DNA of 64,000 bases from assembly GCF_954871325.1 (NCBI RefSeq), contig NC_088776.1, positions 53,090,569 through 53,154,568 on the forward strand. The letters are read 5' to 3'. A model generated the notes under the pieces. The model searched no databases, was not told the DNA's origin, and worked only from the letters and a program-made list of their open reading frames with translations. This DNA comes from Gordionus sp. m RMFG-2023 (lineage: Eukaryota > Nematomorpha > Gordioida > Chordodea > Parachordodidae). Within the stretch, counting starts at the first letter, position 1. Each line of letters begins with the position of its first letter. The position numbers were made by a program, and so were the translations under genes. Shown piece by piece: positions 12,133 to 24,474 of the stretch.

Positions 12133-13470
12133 TTAAATCACACACTTTTTCCTATTTAGGGAAAGACTAATTTTCGAGGCTTCCATTTCAACGTACTCTA
12201 TGGCTGACATAACATTGGATAAAGAACCGCCAAAAGAGCCATCGTCGAGATACCATAAATTAAGGTCTAATTGGAAATTAGACTTTAAATTTTTGATCGA
12301 ATCATGAATCCCTATAGTAAAGAGCAGGGGGCCTAGAGGATCACCTTGCTGTATCCCCTCTTCGGAGGATATGGAAAATTCCCCGAATTTGAGTAATGAA
12401 GGGAATCCATAACAGGAATTAAGGAAATTCCCATATTTTGGGAAATGGTGTAAAAAAGATGGTAAGAATGCCCTCCTATGGATGGTGTTGAAGGCATTTC
12501 TGAAGTCTAACTTGCAGAAAACCTTATCGGCCTCAGTATTTATAAAAATACGCGCAACATGTGAGGCCACTTCACACCCACCTCTCACTCCAAATCCTAA
12601 CTGTGAAGGAAATAAGAAGGAACTGGCCTTAGGCCGAATCCTATTTACAATAGCCTTGGCGACTAAACGACGAAAGAATGACCCTATGGCTATGGGTCTA
12701 ACGCCGCCATCCGGTTTGGTCAAGGAGACAAGACGGGCGCCAAAAATAATAGGACGAATGCAAAGGGGAACTTCGCGTACGAGGATATTATTGCACAGTT
12801 CGGTTAATGCTTTCAACAAAGGGTCAATGAAGCCACTATCAGAGCATTGAATTAGCTCCACAAAGAAACCAGGTCTAAAGCCGTCCAACCCACCTGTCGT
12901 CCCTTTTTTAAAGGACTTTAAGCACTTAAGTACTTCGTCACAGGTAAAGGGAATAGGGGAGGAGGCATGCGGGTGGATGTTAAAAGGGGACGCTCGTGGA
13001 TGTTTTTCAAGAAGTTGTTTAAATATGGTAACGTTGATAGGTGAAATAGAGTCATCGGAAGACAATATTCGGGCCACACCGCTAATATCTCCAAGATCTA
13101 ATTTTTCGGAGATCAATTTGTGACGGAAGGAGTTGGGGTTTAAAGCGTAAGAAGGAGAAAATTCATCGATAATTGTATTTCCAAAATTGGAAACTTTTTC
13201 CTTAATTAAGGCAGATAAGTTATTTATTTTATTTTTGGGTTTAACTAGGACTCGAAAACAAAAACTAATCAGGTCTAACCATAAGGGTAGTGAGGAGAAA
13301 TCCGAATTCAAATTATTTATAAGTGACGTGAGGAACCTTGAGATAGACTCTCGGGCGGCTATAGGGATCCTAGAAAGAACTGGGGGCTTATGCGAATTAA
13401 GGAATAAATCAACAGAGCTTGAGGAACAAGGTGGACTGGGGTCATACGAGTGAGGAGCGTTAATTAAAGG
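12133..13470 (-). pseudogene. Non-LTR retroelement reverse transcriptase core
   Basis: The minus strand reads open from about 13470 to a stop at 12133. It starts with IPIAARESISRFLTSLINNL and continues through the fingers and palm: RLVSLTKPDGGVRPIAIGS, FCKLDFRNAFNTIHRRAF, GIQQGDPLGPLLF and the catalytic WYLDDGSFGG. All three palm aspartates can be seen (one in KLDFRNAF, two in YLDDG). The frame ends at SLNRKKCVI, where intact relatives run on into the LGAPIG segment. Here that continuation sits at 10.85-12.09 kb on the other strand. This enzyme copies its RNA into DNA at a nicked target. It is truncated, although the core itself is open over about 445 codons. Confidence 0.88.
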
Positions 13471-13709
13471 ATCTGGGCCAAATTATCGTTTGATTTCAAT
13501 CTCTTTGACTAAATATTTTTCCATTTTATTAATATTTTTGAATATGTCGGAAAATTGATATTCAAATATTTGTAAAATTTTGATTGGGGGGGGGAGGATG
13601 GGGTAAAATTTTTATTAGCTTGAAATGATATTTATGAAAACAATCAAATTTCCTTTGGGGGGGGGGGGGTGTAAATTTCCCCCTTATTGGTTACGCGCCT
13701 GTGCATCAC

Positions 13710-15900
13710 TTATTTCATAATTAAATCTTAAAAAGTCCTTAATTAATAAAGATTTAAAATTTAAAAGTTTGGTAAAATATTTCTTAGGGTCATCCATAAA
13801 TTTTTTTCCAAACGAGATGCATTTCATAACGCTATATATAGAGCCCGGGTAGAACATCTGACCCTTGTAAAAAATGAAAGGAAAAAAATTATTTTAATAT
13901 TTAAACAACATCATATCACTTCGGATTATATATTTGAAAATCATATTTCAATGAAATGTAATGTAAATTTTTTTTTAACGGCAACAATAACACAATACCG
14001 TTAGATGAATTTACATTTATTAAATAATGGTTCTTATATATTTTTTTATTTTTGAATGTAGCACATTTTATCCTGCATTTAGGATCGTAGAACTGGTTGT
14101 TAAGTATAAGGATTCAGCTCCATCCGGGTTCTTAGTTTAAAATTGCGAAACAATTCAAGTTAATTCCTGTTATTTTAAACAATATCTGTTCATTTGGTTA
14201 GGAATTCGGTTCTATCCGTTTCGTTCCCATATTTTGTTATCCAAAAAAATTAAAACCAAATAAATATAAAATATGACTTTTTTTAAAAAAATATTTGTTT
14301 ATTTTTTTTTAATTTATAATAATTGTATATAATGTATATATACCAGGGTTGTAAACTTGAAGCTTGAAACAAAACCCTTCAAAACCCCGACATTTAATTG
14401 AACCCAAACCCGAACACTTTTTTAAATTTGTGCAGGATTCAATAATTTTATTTTCAATTTTTTAATTTGTGAATAATTTTATTTAAAAAAACGGTTTGAA
14501 TTTAAGAAAATAAAATGCAACAAACGATTATCAAAATGAAATTATATATTTTTTTAAAAAAAACAAATAAGATTATATTTAAAAAAAATGTATATATAAA
14601 TTTATAATAAAAAACATTAAAAAGAATTTAAAAAATGCATCATCCTAGAGAGGAGTGAATCCTAGAAAATTGAACCGACATATCTACTAACCAAATTAGA
14701 ATCCTATATTAAAAATGACATTTAAAATTAAATATAAAAATACATGTAAATTATTTAAAACTTAATATGATTTTTTTTAAATTTTTTTAATATAAAAACA
14801 TTTTTATGAAAATTCATTTTTCGTGGGATTCTTTTTTTTATTTAAGAGTACTCCATTTTTTGTAAAAATTTTGAAATTTTACGAGCATATTTGGTAAATT
14901 TTTTATATAAACTGAAGGAACAAGAGCGAAGATTCAAAAAATTTAATAAGATAGGAAAGTTGTTGAGAAATGGTAGTCGCATAGACTTTAGTTATTCTCA
15001 CCTTCTAAATTCTAGAGATTCAAGAGATGGAAGTAGTAAATATTTTATAAATATTTAGATTGGATATTTAAATTTATAAATTTTTTTTTACGAATTTATC
15101 TATATAAAATGAATAGCTAAGGGATGATTGAAAAGACTTTTTTAAGTCAAATTATTGAATAAGATAAATAATTCTCAAACTAGATTCGATGAGGATTTCT
15201 AAATATCTCCTATCTGGATAAAATACTTGATGTGAACGCTGTTCAATCTGCGATACAGAACTGATTCACACGTCAGCTTAAATCTCAGATTTGCATATAA
15301 ATATATTTCCCTTAAACCTTATAGTATCAAGAAAAATTTTCAAACCATAAGTTAACTCTCTATTATTTGGGTAAAAACACATAGTCCATTGTGGGCTAAA
15401 TAATAATTTTTAAAAAGTCCATTAATTTCCATAATTTGAAAAAAATCGGTTGTAAAATAATAACAGCTATAAAAGAAACATGATCTTCAACACGAGTTCG
15501 GGGGTGGGGAGAGGGTGTACGGAATATTGGGTTAACTCAATAAACGTATTTAGTCAGTGCCCAAGAGGTTTTTCAGCGGCATTGATATAGGGGTAAGGTA
15601 TAGATAGATTCATTTTTTAAGGCTAATAATTCTTTTAATAATTTTTTAAAATATTCATTTTATGTTTTTGTTTATAATTTTTTACTAATTTTTGACGATC
15701 ATAAATTTTTTTTAGTATTATATTTATATATATGACATCATTAAATGTCAATCATATTCATTGAATAGTATTCTTTATAGGAATATTCATAATGCTACTC
15801 TTTATACCCAATGATATTCACACCAATATTCATTCAATAGTATTTATTTTTCATTCAATCATATAACTATATTAATCCACTAATTAAATTGTTTTTTCGT
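13710..15900. other. Gene-free stretch, possible hAT-like end at 14344
   Basis: No gene is recognised. A cagggttgtaaacttgaag start near 14344, followed by repeated aaaccc motifs, resembles the subterminal region of a hAT element. No partner end or target duplication was found. Confidence 0.4.
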
Positions 15901-15924
15901 GGCTTTATAAGAGTAGATATGTCC

Positions 15925-16680
15925 AATATAGGTATCAATCGATAGCTAATAAAAGGGATCTATAGGCCTTGGGAGGGAGGGGGGGGGTCAGGAATATTTT
16001 AAATAAAATATCGAATGGGTATCTCTATAAAAGCTAATTAAAATATTTTTTGACTGAAATAATAGTATTAACTCTTAGTATTTATATGTTGGAATAGGTC
16101 TAAGAATGGGGAGGAAGGGGGGGGGGAGGTGTAAAAAAGTAAAATTTGATATGGGAATGAAATATATATTGTAAACTTAAGTGGGCGGATCTAAAGGAGG
16201 CAGAAATATTTTTATCAAAAAATATATATGGATATCAAATAGAGTCTAATTGAAATATTATTTGATTGTAATATCTTGGTCTTAATAGGTTGGATGATCT
16301 TGGGAGGGGGGATTCTAAAATTTGATAATGTTATCAATAAGAGTAATAAAGATATTCTTTGATTGTAATGATAGTTCTCAATCTAAATAGGTGGGTTCGA
16401 GTTTTTTGGTTGGGGGGGAGGGGGGGGGGCAGGAATATTTTTATCAACACAAAATTTTTATGGGTATCAAATTAAAAGTAGATATATGTTTCGACTATAA
16501 AGTTAAATATCACTGTAAGTGGTCGGGTCTAGGCATTGGGGAGTCTGGAATATTTTTATCAATATGAAATATTGATATTGGTATCAAATTGAGGCTAATT
16601 AAGATATTGATATGGGTATCAAATAGAAGCTAATTAAGATATTGATATGCGTATCTGAAGCTAATTAAAATAAAGGAGAA
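15925..16680. repeat. Decayed G-rich tandem repeat (minisatellite)
   Basis: A unit of roughly 100-220 bp is repeated about five times. Each unit has a G run (up to 9-10 G), then aggaatatttttatcaa, atgggtatcaaat, a variable gctaattaaaatatt and tgattgtaatgatagt. At the right end the unit collapses to 34-36 bp repeats of gctaattaagatattgatat (near 16590-16670). Unit lengths are uneven, indicating old decay. Confidence 0.7.
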
Positions 16681-17029
16681 CTCTTATTCCCCGTACACTA
16701 TCAGCTATATATTAGAATTATAAAAAAGGCCAAATTATTAAGTATACTCTTAGAACTCAACCAAAATAATTTAGATTCACGTTATTTTAACTTTATCTTT
16801 CTGAGGTTAATTAAATCTTCTTATTAAAATGTGAGTCGCTAATCTAGTAAAGACTTGACATTACATTTATATGAAAATACTAAAATAATTTGTTAAAAAT
16901 TATAATAAATAAATGATGGGCCCATCATCTTAATACGTTTCAAACATCATATATTATATAATTCCGATTTTCTCTTTACAAGGAAAATTTAGAAATTCAA
17001 TCACTTTAAAATATCTCGCTTTGTAATAA

Positions 17030-17700
17030 TAATCTCACTAATATCATTCACATGAATGGCTCTATTTTCTTTAACAGCCTTAATTCCAGCCTTCTTTCAG
17101 TTTCTTTCATTCAATGTCCTCTGGGATATTTACAAGTCATCAACAATCACATCCTTATAATTTTTAGTCGGGCCTCTTTTTCTATGCTAATCTCTAATTT
17201 ATAGCAACACTATTATTTTTCCAATAATCCAGATCTCTTTTCTAAATGAACAAACTAGCCTGACCTAATTTCCTTCATCTTTATCCGGAATTTGAGTGAT
17301 CATCAACATTATTTAATTATTTTATGTTTTCAAATGCTCCTTAGATTTATCCAGATAAACATTTTGGTTTTTCTTGCACTCATAATCCGAGCAGCCCAAC
17401 CTTCAACTCTATGAAATAAAGCTGACCTAATCGACTAGTATATTTTACTCATATAGTATTTATCTAATAGAATTCCACTCAAATCTCCAATTTTCCCAAG
17501 CAATTTATTTCCTTAATAGAAATCCCCATTTTCTTTGTCATCTCTGAAAATTCTGACCCTAAATATTTGAACTCCTGCCCACTTTCAATCACTTACGACA
17601 TGTTCTTCTCCTCTTTACACAATATCTTATTTAGGCACCATATGAATTGTTTTCTTTCTACGTCCCAAATTTATCTTATCAAGTCTCCAATTTATTTTTC
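17030..17700 (-). pseudogene. Decayed LINE, C-terminal end of endonuclease-reverse transcriptase
   Basis: Minus-strand translation in shifting frames gives, from N- to C-terminal side: EFKYLGSEFSEMTKKMG (near 17590-17540), SIRSALFHRVEGWAARIMS (near 17430-17380), and KRGPTKNYKDVIVDDL (near 17180-17140). These correspond to the YLGs motif, the 'RSALLYGaEtWa' segment and the terminal KRGRPKxxWxDxV motif common in RTE/CR1-like LINE polyproteins. There are many stops. The left boundary of duplication block D1 falls inside this remnant, and block D2 begins with the same LINE segment. Confidence 0.6.
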
Positions 17701-18361
17701 TCATTGCAATTACCAAACATCATAGTGATACTAATTAAGGTCTAGAATGATTTTATTAATTAATACAAGAAATATAAAAGGCGTAAGGCTGACCTTAATA
17801 TTTCCCAACAGGCCCGTATGTAGGAAATCACCGGCGGATTAAATTAAAAAATTTTCTTAGAATTATTCAAGGAGTTATTTAAAAATATTTAAGGTTTTAG
17901 ACAATTTAATAGGACTAGTGACTATTAAATATTGACTATCATTCGAATGCACAAATTTGAATATAAATGAATGAGATGATAAATATTAAATGTGTTTATA
18001 ATCGACATATGTATCACTATTTAAATATCTCCAAAACAAACTTAGTAAAAAAATATAATTTTTAAGCATTTAAAATTCGTATAAGGTTCATTCACAAAAC
18101 GCTTTTTAACGAAATTTTTATCGCAAATATTGTTAATCGCGAATTTTAGAGCGAAGGTAATACAATGAAATCAATTCCGTGAAACATATAAACTTACAAA
18201 GTATTCATGAAAAAAAATATGATCTAATAAAAAATGACAGAAAATATGATTAAGAATTATATTATAAATTTATAATGTAAAATTCAATCTAATTGGTTGA
18301 GCCATCAATGATTTCAACAAGGTGTCAACTTCCTATGTTTAAGAAAAAGAGCTAACCCTTT

Positions 18362-19371
18362 TCAGAACCTTTATTATTTATTTCATCAAAATGTCTTGGA
18401 TGCAATTATACGAAATAGTTCAAACCTATAAAGGTCAATCGATTCATGAGGACGTTCATCTTGGCATTTGTCACTATATATTCTCTTCGCTCTTCCTATT
18501 TATCTTTTTATAGAGCATTTTGTACTCAGATACTCTCCGGGAGCTATAAATATGAAAATGTTTCATTTAAATTAGCAGCCATTTTATTGCTTTATTTTGA
18601 TTCGATCTAATAATCGATGATACAGAAGATTTAGCATCCTTTTTTATTTTCCATGCTGACAAAGTACTAATTTTTTAGTTTGAAGATATGGTGGCCCCAT
18701 TATTTTAAAATTTTTATAGATATACTTAGAATCTTAAATTTATATAAATTATCAAGTTTTTGTCTCAAATAATTTATTATCATTATAAATTGAAGTGCCT
18801 TTATCGTTATTGGGAGCAAGCTTTCTTTGCCATATATTCATCTAAGGTCTTTTTCACGTGCCCACCATCTTATCTCACCTATTTTTTGCAGCCTTCTCAA
18901 CTTATTTTGGCCAGATAAATTATTTTGTTTCACCCAAGCATCTATCCTTTTATCTGATTCACCGACCTGGATTTTATTTGATTTTAATGAATTAAGAACA
19001 ATAAATGTTGGCTATTTTATTTCTACAATAAATCAATGTATAAAAATATAATATAATAAATTAATCAAAACTTAGACTCTACTCAAACGGAAGCTTTTTC
19101 ACTTCATTTGAAAAAAAAACAAAGAAAAGAACGTGATGTAGCGTCAACGACGTTATTGATATATTATGCATTAAAATATAGTAAACGACATGACAATTCT
19201 CAAGGAATGTGATATTCAAATCATAGAGATACATTAAAAATAAATAAATGATAAGAAAAAATAATGTGATCATAATAATAATTTCCTCTGATCGGCCTCA
19301 AAAATCGACATTTTCTTGCGGCCTCGTGGGCAAAATGCCGACCGGGTCTTATGGCCATCCGCCCCTGATCT
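18362..19371 (-). mobile_element. hAT fragment (ZMYM1-like), present only in block D1
   Basis: The D2 counterpart near 43220-43260 lacks this roughly 1 kb. The right end is the complement of caggggcggatggccataag, a hAT-type terminus. The minus strand reads NLSGQNKLRRLQKIGEIRWW near 18930-18880, a segment typical of the DUF4371/ZMYM1-like hAT transposases, where it precedes the RW motif. The rest is full of stops. The left terminus is not clear. Confidence 0.62.
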
Positions 19372-19599
19372 TTAGTATTACTTCTTAGGGTAAGTTTTTA
19401 TTCTTTTTAAAGAAGAAAATTTTCTTTAATTGGCACAAGTACTAATGGGCAGAGTTACCTAAATATAAAATAAATTTTATATATTAGGAAAATAGTTTTA
19501 AATATGTTTGAAATTAAGCATTTATACCATAGTTTGCCTTTTGCTAGTAAAGCATCATGAGATACTTGAATATTCTCACAATAGAAATCTGTCACAAAT

Positions 19600-19808
19600 A
19601 CTTAATTTTTCCTCTTTCAAGATTTGAAATAGATTCAGAGGATTCTGCGGTGATAATATTTGCAAATTTGCAAGTGCTGCCTAATTAACCATGGACGTTT
19701 CATTCATTTGAGTTGTGAAAGTATCCAAAAATATTAATATTGGAACGATGGGCTTGCCTTGCTACGAGTGGTAGACAAATATTGAATTTAAAGACCTTTG
19801 CTTTTGAC
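19600..19808 (-). pseudogene. Old hAT transposase scrap (52 kDa repressor-like), block D1
   Basis: The minus strand reads CLPLVARQAHRSNINIFGYF near 19790-19730. This resembles the 'lPRltkRQtHRsN' segment of the 52 kDa repressor-like hAT family, with frame changes. The paralogous stretch at 46430-46620 reads CLPRLVERQAHSHINIF. Because both blocks carry it, the scrap predates the duplication. Confidence 0.45.
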
Positions 19809-20290
19809 CAGGGATTCGAACCTTTTTTTATAACTGTTCAGTTTAGTTTCGGTTCTGTATGTAAAAAATTATAATGGTTACGTTTTAATTATGGTTCTTA
19901 AGGAGAAATTATAAGGGTTCGGTTCAGCTAATTTTAAAGATTTATAATGGTTCATCACGATAATAAATTTTTTTTATTGAAACAACACCATCGTATAATG
20001 ATTTTAATTATGAATATTTATTAAAATTTTTGTCATCATTAATTTATTTTTATTATTAAGCATCTATGAATTATATATATAAAAAAATATATAGGATTCA
20101 AACTTTATTAAGAATATCAGATTACACAAATATTTTGATCATTTAATAATACGGTAAAATATATAATTACACCACAAGGAAAATATTATAAAAAAATGAG
20201 AATTATTTATTTTATTTCGCTGCAAATTATTCTTTTTACTCCTTCAAAAAATAATTATATCAGTTCGGTTACGGTTCACATTTGCATTCC
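19809..20290. mobile_element. hAT deletion derivative with TTCGGTT/GGTTACG ends
   Basis: Begins cagggattcgaacc and contains repeated ggttacggttc-like subterminal motifs at both ends. It is closely related to 62890-63465 (shared gaattatatat, actccttcaaaaaataatta and atggttacgtttt). That copy carries a transposase fragment, while this one has lost it. Block D2 lacks it: in D2, cttttgac at about 46550 runs straight into other sequence. Confidence 0.6.
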
Positions 20291-20784
20291 AATATAATGC
20301 TAAAGCTATTCTCATAGTCTCAGTCAAATCATATAACATTTGATATAAATATTCAATTTCGTTTAGGAGTGAAAATTTTTTAATTGATTTAATGAGAAAT
20401 TTTAAAATGTAGATTAACACTAAGAAATTATTTAAAATAGATATTAATTCATAAAATGTGCATACAATTAAACATTAACTTACAAAACATTGCCGACTCT
20501 ATCGTTGCTTTTAACTAGCGTTTCATTATAACATTCAAATACCTTTATTATCTTTATATAAACTTATAGGATCTTTCTATTTTTTATATGTTTGCTTATT
20601 CATTATCTAGGAACATGATCAAAGCCTTCTCTAATTTTCGTAGAAGGTATATTCATACACTTAGCCTGAATGTTTATTTTTAATCTAACCTTAAAATATT
20701 TGACTTACATAGAGTAAAAAAATTAAGGTAGATAGGATTTGCTTGAAAAAATTTGTCGTTTGACGATTCTTATTCTTTACCAAT

Positions 20785-21695
20785 CTTTGGTGCTCCCTAT
20801 AGAAGTCAAGCAGCTTAATGCAAGAAAAACTGTATAGGATTTTTTTTAAATCGAGATTTAAAAGGTCAACATCATGGATATGATTCCATCTCGATCCATT
20901 TGAAACACTGTATAGTTCTTAATTGTGATTAAAAGCGCATATACAACTCCTAGCTAAACAAGTCTATTATAATAATGGTATCATTGACTCGAACCATTCC
21001 AACTCGTTACAATTTTTCAGTAGTTGAATAGCAAGTGTACATCACCACAGCCTTATTAAACACTATGAAGAGACAATTGAAGGATCTAACAACCATCGAT
21101 AGGTAGGAGATACCCTTCGCAGATTATCAATCCCCTTCAAAATTGTTAAAGAACTATCGAATAGACTCGTTAAATAATTTTTTTTTAATATAACCGGGAT
21201 AGTAAAAAAAATTATAATACATATAATTATATAGCTATCAACTTCAGATTAAATTCGTACTCAGGAAAACAACCACATTGATATTATAGACAAGACTTAA
21301 TTGTCGATTGAAACTATCAATTACAATCAGATGCTATGTTTTCATATTATATAAATTTAAAATAGTAAAATAACCTAGATCCAGACGCTATAGTACAATC
21401 TTCTGCGTATAAATATAATATAGTTTTTGGGCCTTAAAAATGCGATCTTTCTCATTCTTATATTATTCATGATTTAGACGGTGCAGATGAGATTAATTCA
21501 ACAAAAAGTTTAAACAAAGAAACATCTCTAATTATATTAAATGAGTTTTAAAATATAATATATTTGAATGTAATATGAGGGATTGTTATATGATCAAATT
21601 GTTTTCCTTCCAATACCAGCATAAGATGGTGGAAACGTAGATTATACTAAGACTTGACTTGAGAAGGTATTAAGACTTGATATTAGTTAAAATAT
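20785..21695. other. D1-specific segment of unknown origin
   Basis: The flanks (ttgcttgaaaaaatttgtcg on the left, ttattactatttccacgaag on the right) match block D2 at about 47200 and 47460. In D2 the roughly 910 bp between is replaced by about 215 unrelated bp. No coding signal or termini are recognised. Confidence 0.5.
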
Positions 21696-23117
21696 ATTTT
21701 AAGAAACTTTAAATGTTATTCGTTATTTTTTCACAAAAATATGACTAGTTTATTACTATTTCCACGAAGTAATTCGTTACTCATTGCTTACCGTTTAACT
21801 AAATAAATTTAATTTTTTTAAATTTATTTATATTTTTAAATATAAAGTTAGATTAAATATAATTTCTCTTTCCTCAGAATTATACAATATTTATTTAATT
21901 ATTTAGAATAATCCGGAAAAAAATGTTTAAAAAAAAGGTTTATAAAAATTTAAAAAATTAAGTAAATTTTAATTAATAATATTTATTGTATATGTTTTAC
22001 TAGATGAAAAAGTGACATGCTCTGAAACCTTTAATACGATTAACAGACAATTTTTAATAATCATATTCTCATCTCATTGCTTCTAAAAAAATGACACTTT
22101 TTTGGTAACATTCTGAGAAGTAAAAAACTGGCAAATAAAAATTTTCTGTTGCCACTGTCAAAAAATGAGTATGAGTATGAAAATGTAACAAGAGAATTTT
22201 TTTTATCGATAAAAGTAGTCACAGAAAATTTTAAATTTTTTAAAAATGCTCTTTGCTCTTTTAGGAATATAATTCCCTATTTAAATTTTAAATTAGCTTT
22301 TGAAAACTAAACACATTTTATAAATAAAACAACGTTGAAATTTTCTCCAAGAAACTCCTTTAGACTTTATACAAAGTTTGATCTTTCTTCACCTTTTTTT
22401 AACAAAATTTTAAAACTTTCATAAATTTATTTTTCATAAAATTAGCATGTAAAATTGTGTTAGAACATATCCAATTTTTTCCAGTTAATAATAATTATTT
22501 TTTAGAGTCAATAAGGGTTTAATAAATCTGAACGCAACTTAAATAAAGAGATATAGTCATTTTTCCTTTTTAAAATAAAAATCTTGATTTATAAATGTGG
22601 CGTGAGTAGTGAATTCTTAATTACAAATATGCAAGAAGATTATATTATTTCATTTTTTTTTGCAATTTCTCTAAAATAATAAATGGCTGAGATTTATAAT
22701 ATCTGACGAATGAAAAAGATTAAAGTTAAATGAGTTAAATTTGAAAAAATGGGAAAATATTACCATATTTTAAAAAGTTTAAAAAATAAAATTGCTCAAA
22801 ATTTCTATATATTTCGTAAAATTTAAACGTGTAACGGCCGTGATAAATTTCTTTGTCTTATTGGAGTGGGCGGGTCGGGCTAAAAAAAAAATTAACTCAG
22901 GGGGTGAAATGGGTGTAAATTTTTTTATAGTGCCAGAATAAGAGGAAAATATTAAAAATAACATTAAAATGTCGTAATTGTATAATATATACGTTAACAT
23001 ATAATTTTGATTTTAAATTTTAAATACCCAATTAGTTTAGTTTGTATGTCACTAATATCTTTTAGCCTTTCACATTTATCTCTTTATTAATTGTTATAAT
23101 TTTATATTCTTTTAGAT
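21696..23117. other. Gene-free intergenic stretch shared by both blocks
   Basis: Aligns to about 47440-49936 except for three differences. A 0.95 kb GPCR-remnant segment (47.96-48.9 kb) and a MITE (49.45-49.63 kb) are found only in D2, and there are small indels. No gene is seen. Confidence 0.55.
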
Positions 23118-24474
23118 TCATACTGGGCTGATGTTTAGGAGTTAAAGAATAATTTTGAGACGAAATTGATTTAGGAGTATTAATAAAATTAATCAACAAG
23201 AAGTTTATCTACGCCAACCCAATTGGTATCTGATAGTCTTGCATCTTAGTGATCCATTGTTAGCTAATATCAACAAAGGGTTTATCCATCTCAATGAAGT
23301 AAACAAATGGCAACCCCATGGATAATAACTTGCATCTTTTCGCTATCTAAATCCATTTTTTTTGCCACAGCCAGAAAATAAAAGCCAAATATTGGAATAT
23401 AAATATAAAGAAGGCACCTATTAATTGCCATATCAATCGTATAGCTTTATTCTTTCTTCCGTTTGATAATGAGTTGTGTAGTAGACTTTTTGCTATGTTT
23501 TTCGACAGTTTGAGGGTGTGGATGATAGATATATACAAGCTTATGGAAATGGTGTAAGGAAATATCATGCCTGTTTTTATATTTTTTGGTTAAAATTTAA
23601 TAAATATTAAAAGTTTGATATATTTAAAAAAAGTTACATTTTCATAATAATAATATTTTAAGGGTCTAAAAAATTTGTTTTTTATTTTAATAAATGAATT
23701 GTATCGATTAAAGTTTAAAACAATTTTACTTTCCTTTTAAAATTATTTTTTACCTATAGTAATGATCCATATCAAATAATTTCTAAATAGTTTAGCGTTC
23801 AACCTACAATACGAATTATAAGAAGTTGGGTTGAATATCTTGATAATTAGAAATACGGAAGGCAAGGTTATAACAGCTAAAATGATAGTTAACAGGCTCC
23901 ATATAATGTGTTTTTTGCTAGCCTTAAATGGGTACACTATGGCCCTGAACTGATTGATAGCTATAGCTAAAATAGTGAAAGAACTCAGATAGATAAACAT
24001 TTCTTCGAAATACCAAATAGTAATCTCTTTTCTGCACAAAAAACTATCTGATACATTACTATATTGCCTACTGGAATTGTAAAAGAACGATATATGAAAA
24101 TGAGGCATGCAAATAAGGGCAGACATAATATCGCCGCAAGCTCTAAATGCGAAATAGCATTGGACCGGGTATGTGAAATCTTGTTTATTTTTAAAAATAA
24201 TAATTTTGTTGATCCTACTTGTTCTCTGTGTTGATTTTTCTAATGAAGTTGATCCTTTGATTTGATTCAAGGAATTTCTCAAAGGAACTATAATGAACTG
24301 AAACCAGTCAGGTATTGATTTTCCATATAGGGTCCATAAAAAGATGGAATTGATTAGCAATATTATTATTATTTGAATAACGTATAAAGGAACAAATATA
24401 TTTTTATAATGACCAAGATTTAGGCCAAATATTTTTTCCATAGAAAGCTTAGAATTATTTCCCTGTACTACCAT
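23118..24474 (-). pseudogene. A1: broken A-type class A GPCR in block D1
   Basis: Exon 1 (24474-23754, 240 codons plus one base) is open and spans TM1 to the start of TM5. The intron 23753-23571 has the GT and AG sites of its paralog A2. Exon 2 starts at 23570 with FPYTISISLYISIIH (TM5) and ALRLIWQ-like TM6. It loses frame inside TM6 after GAFFI, where A2 reads CYIPIFG. Later DLDSEKMQVIIHGVAI appears in another frame, with further breaks before TM7. The DRF motif of A2 at the end of TM3 is NQF here, so the key Arg3.50 is Gln, and one codon is lost in TM2. The whole gene body and flanks align to A2 at 49949-51307, showing a segmental copy that lost function after duplication. Confidence 0.88.

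Larger units (their letters stand above)
9278..13701 (-). mobile_element. hAT element (p52/THAP-associated type) with nested retroelement
   Basis: The 4.4 kb element begins cagtggcgtatccagg and ends in the complement of caggcgcgtaaccaa. It is flanked by the perfect 8-bp duplication tgcatcac (9270-9277 and 13702-13709). These are hAT hallmarks. The left end is a GC-rich subterminal stretch with G runs and a ggcttcgccccc / ggccttcggcc hairpin pair. The minus strand encodes a hAT transposase C-terminus near the left end. The expected N-terminal half is missing, and that place is taken by two pieces of a non-LTR retroelement. The element is non-autonomous now. Confidence 0.85.

Noticed and set aside
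12482-12850. 122-codon plus-strand open frame
   Set aside because: It lies antisense to the reverse transcriptase core, has no domain of its own, and is explained by the codon structure of the minus strand.
10850-13470. Twin-priming 5' inversion of the retroelement
   Set aside because: Twin priming gives an inverted 5' part followed by the 3' part. Here the 5' part is followed by an inverted 3' part, so the order does not fit.
19803-19825. tRNA-like B box (complement of gggattcgaacc), also at 46217-46232
   Set aside because: These are the inverted-repeat ends of hAT elements (cagggattcgaacc). There is no A box at the required distance and no cloverleaf.
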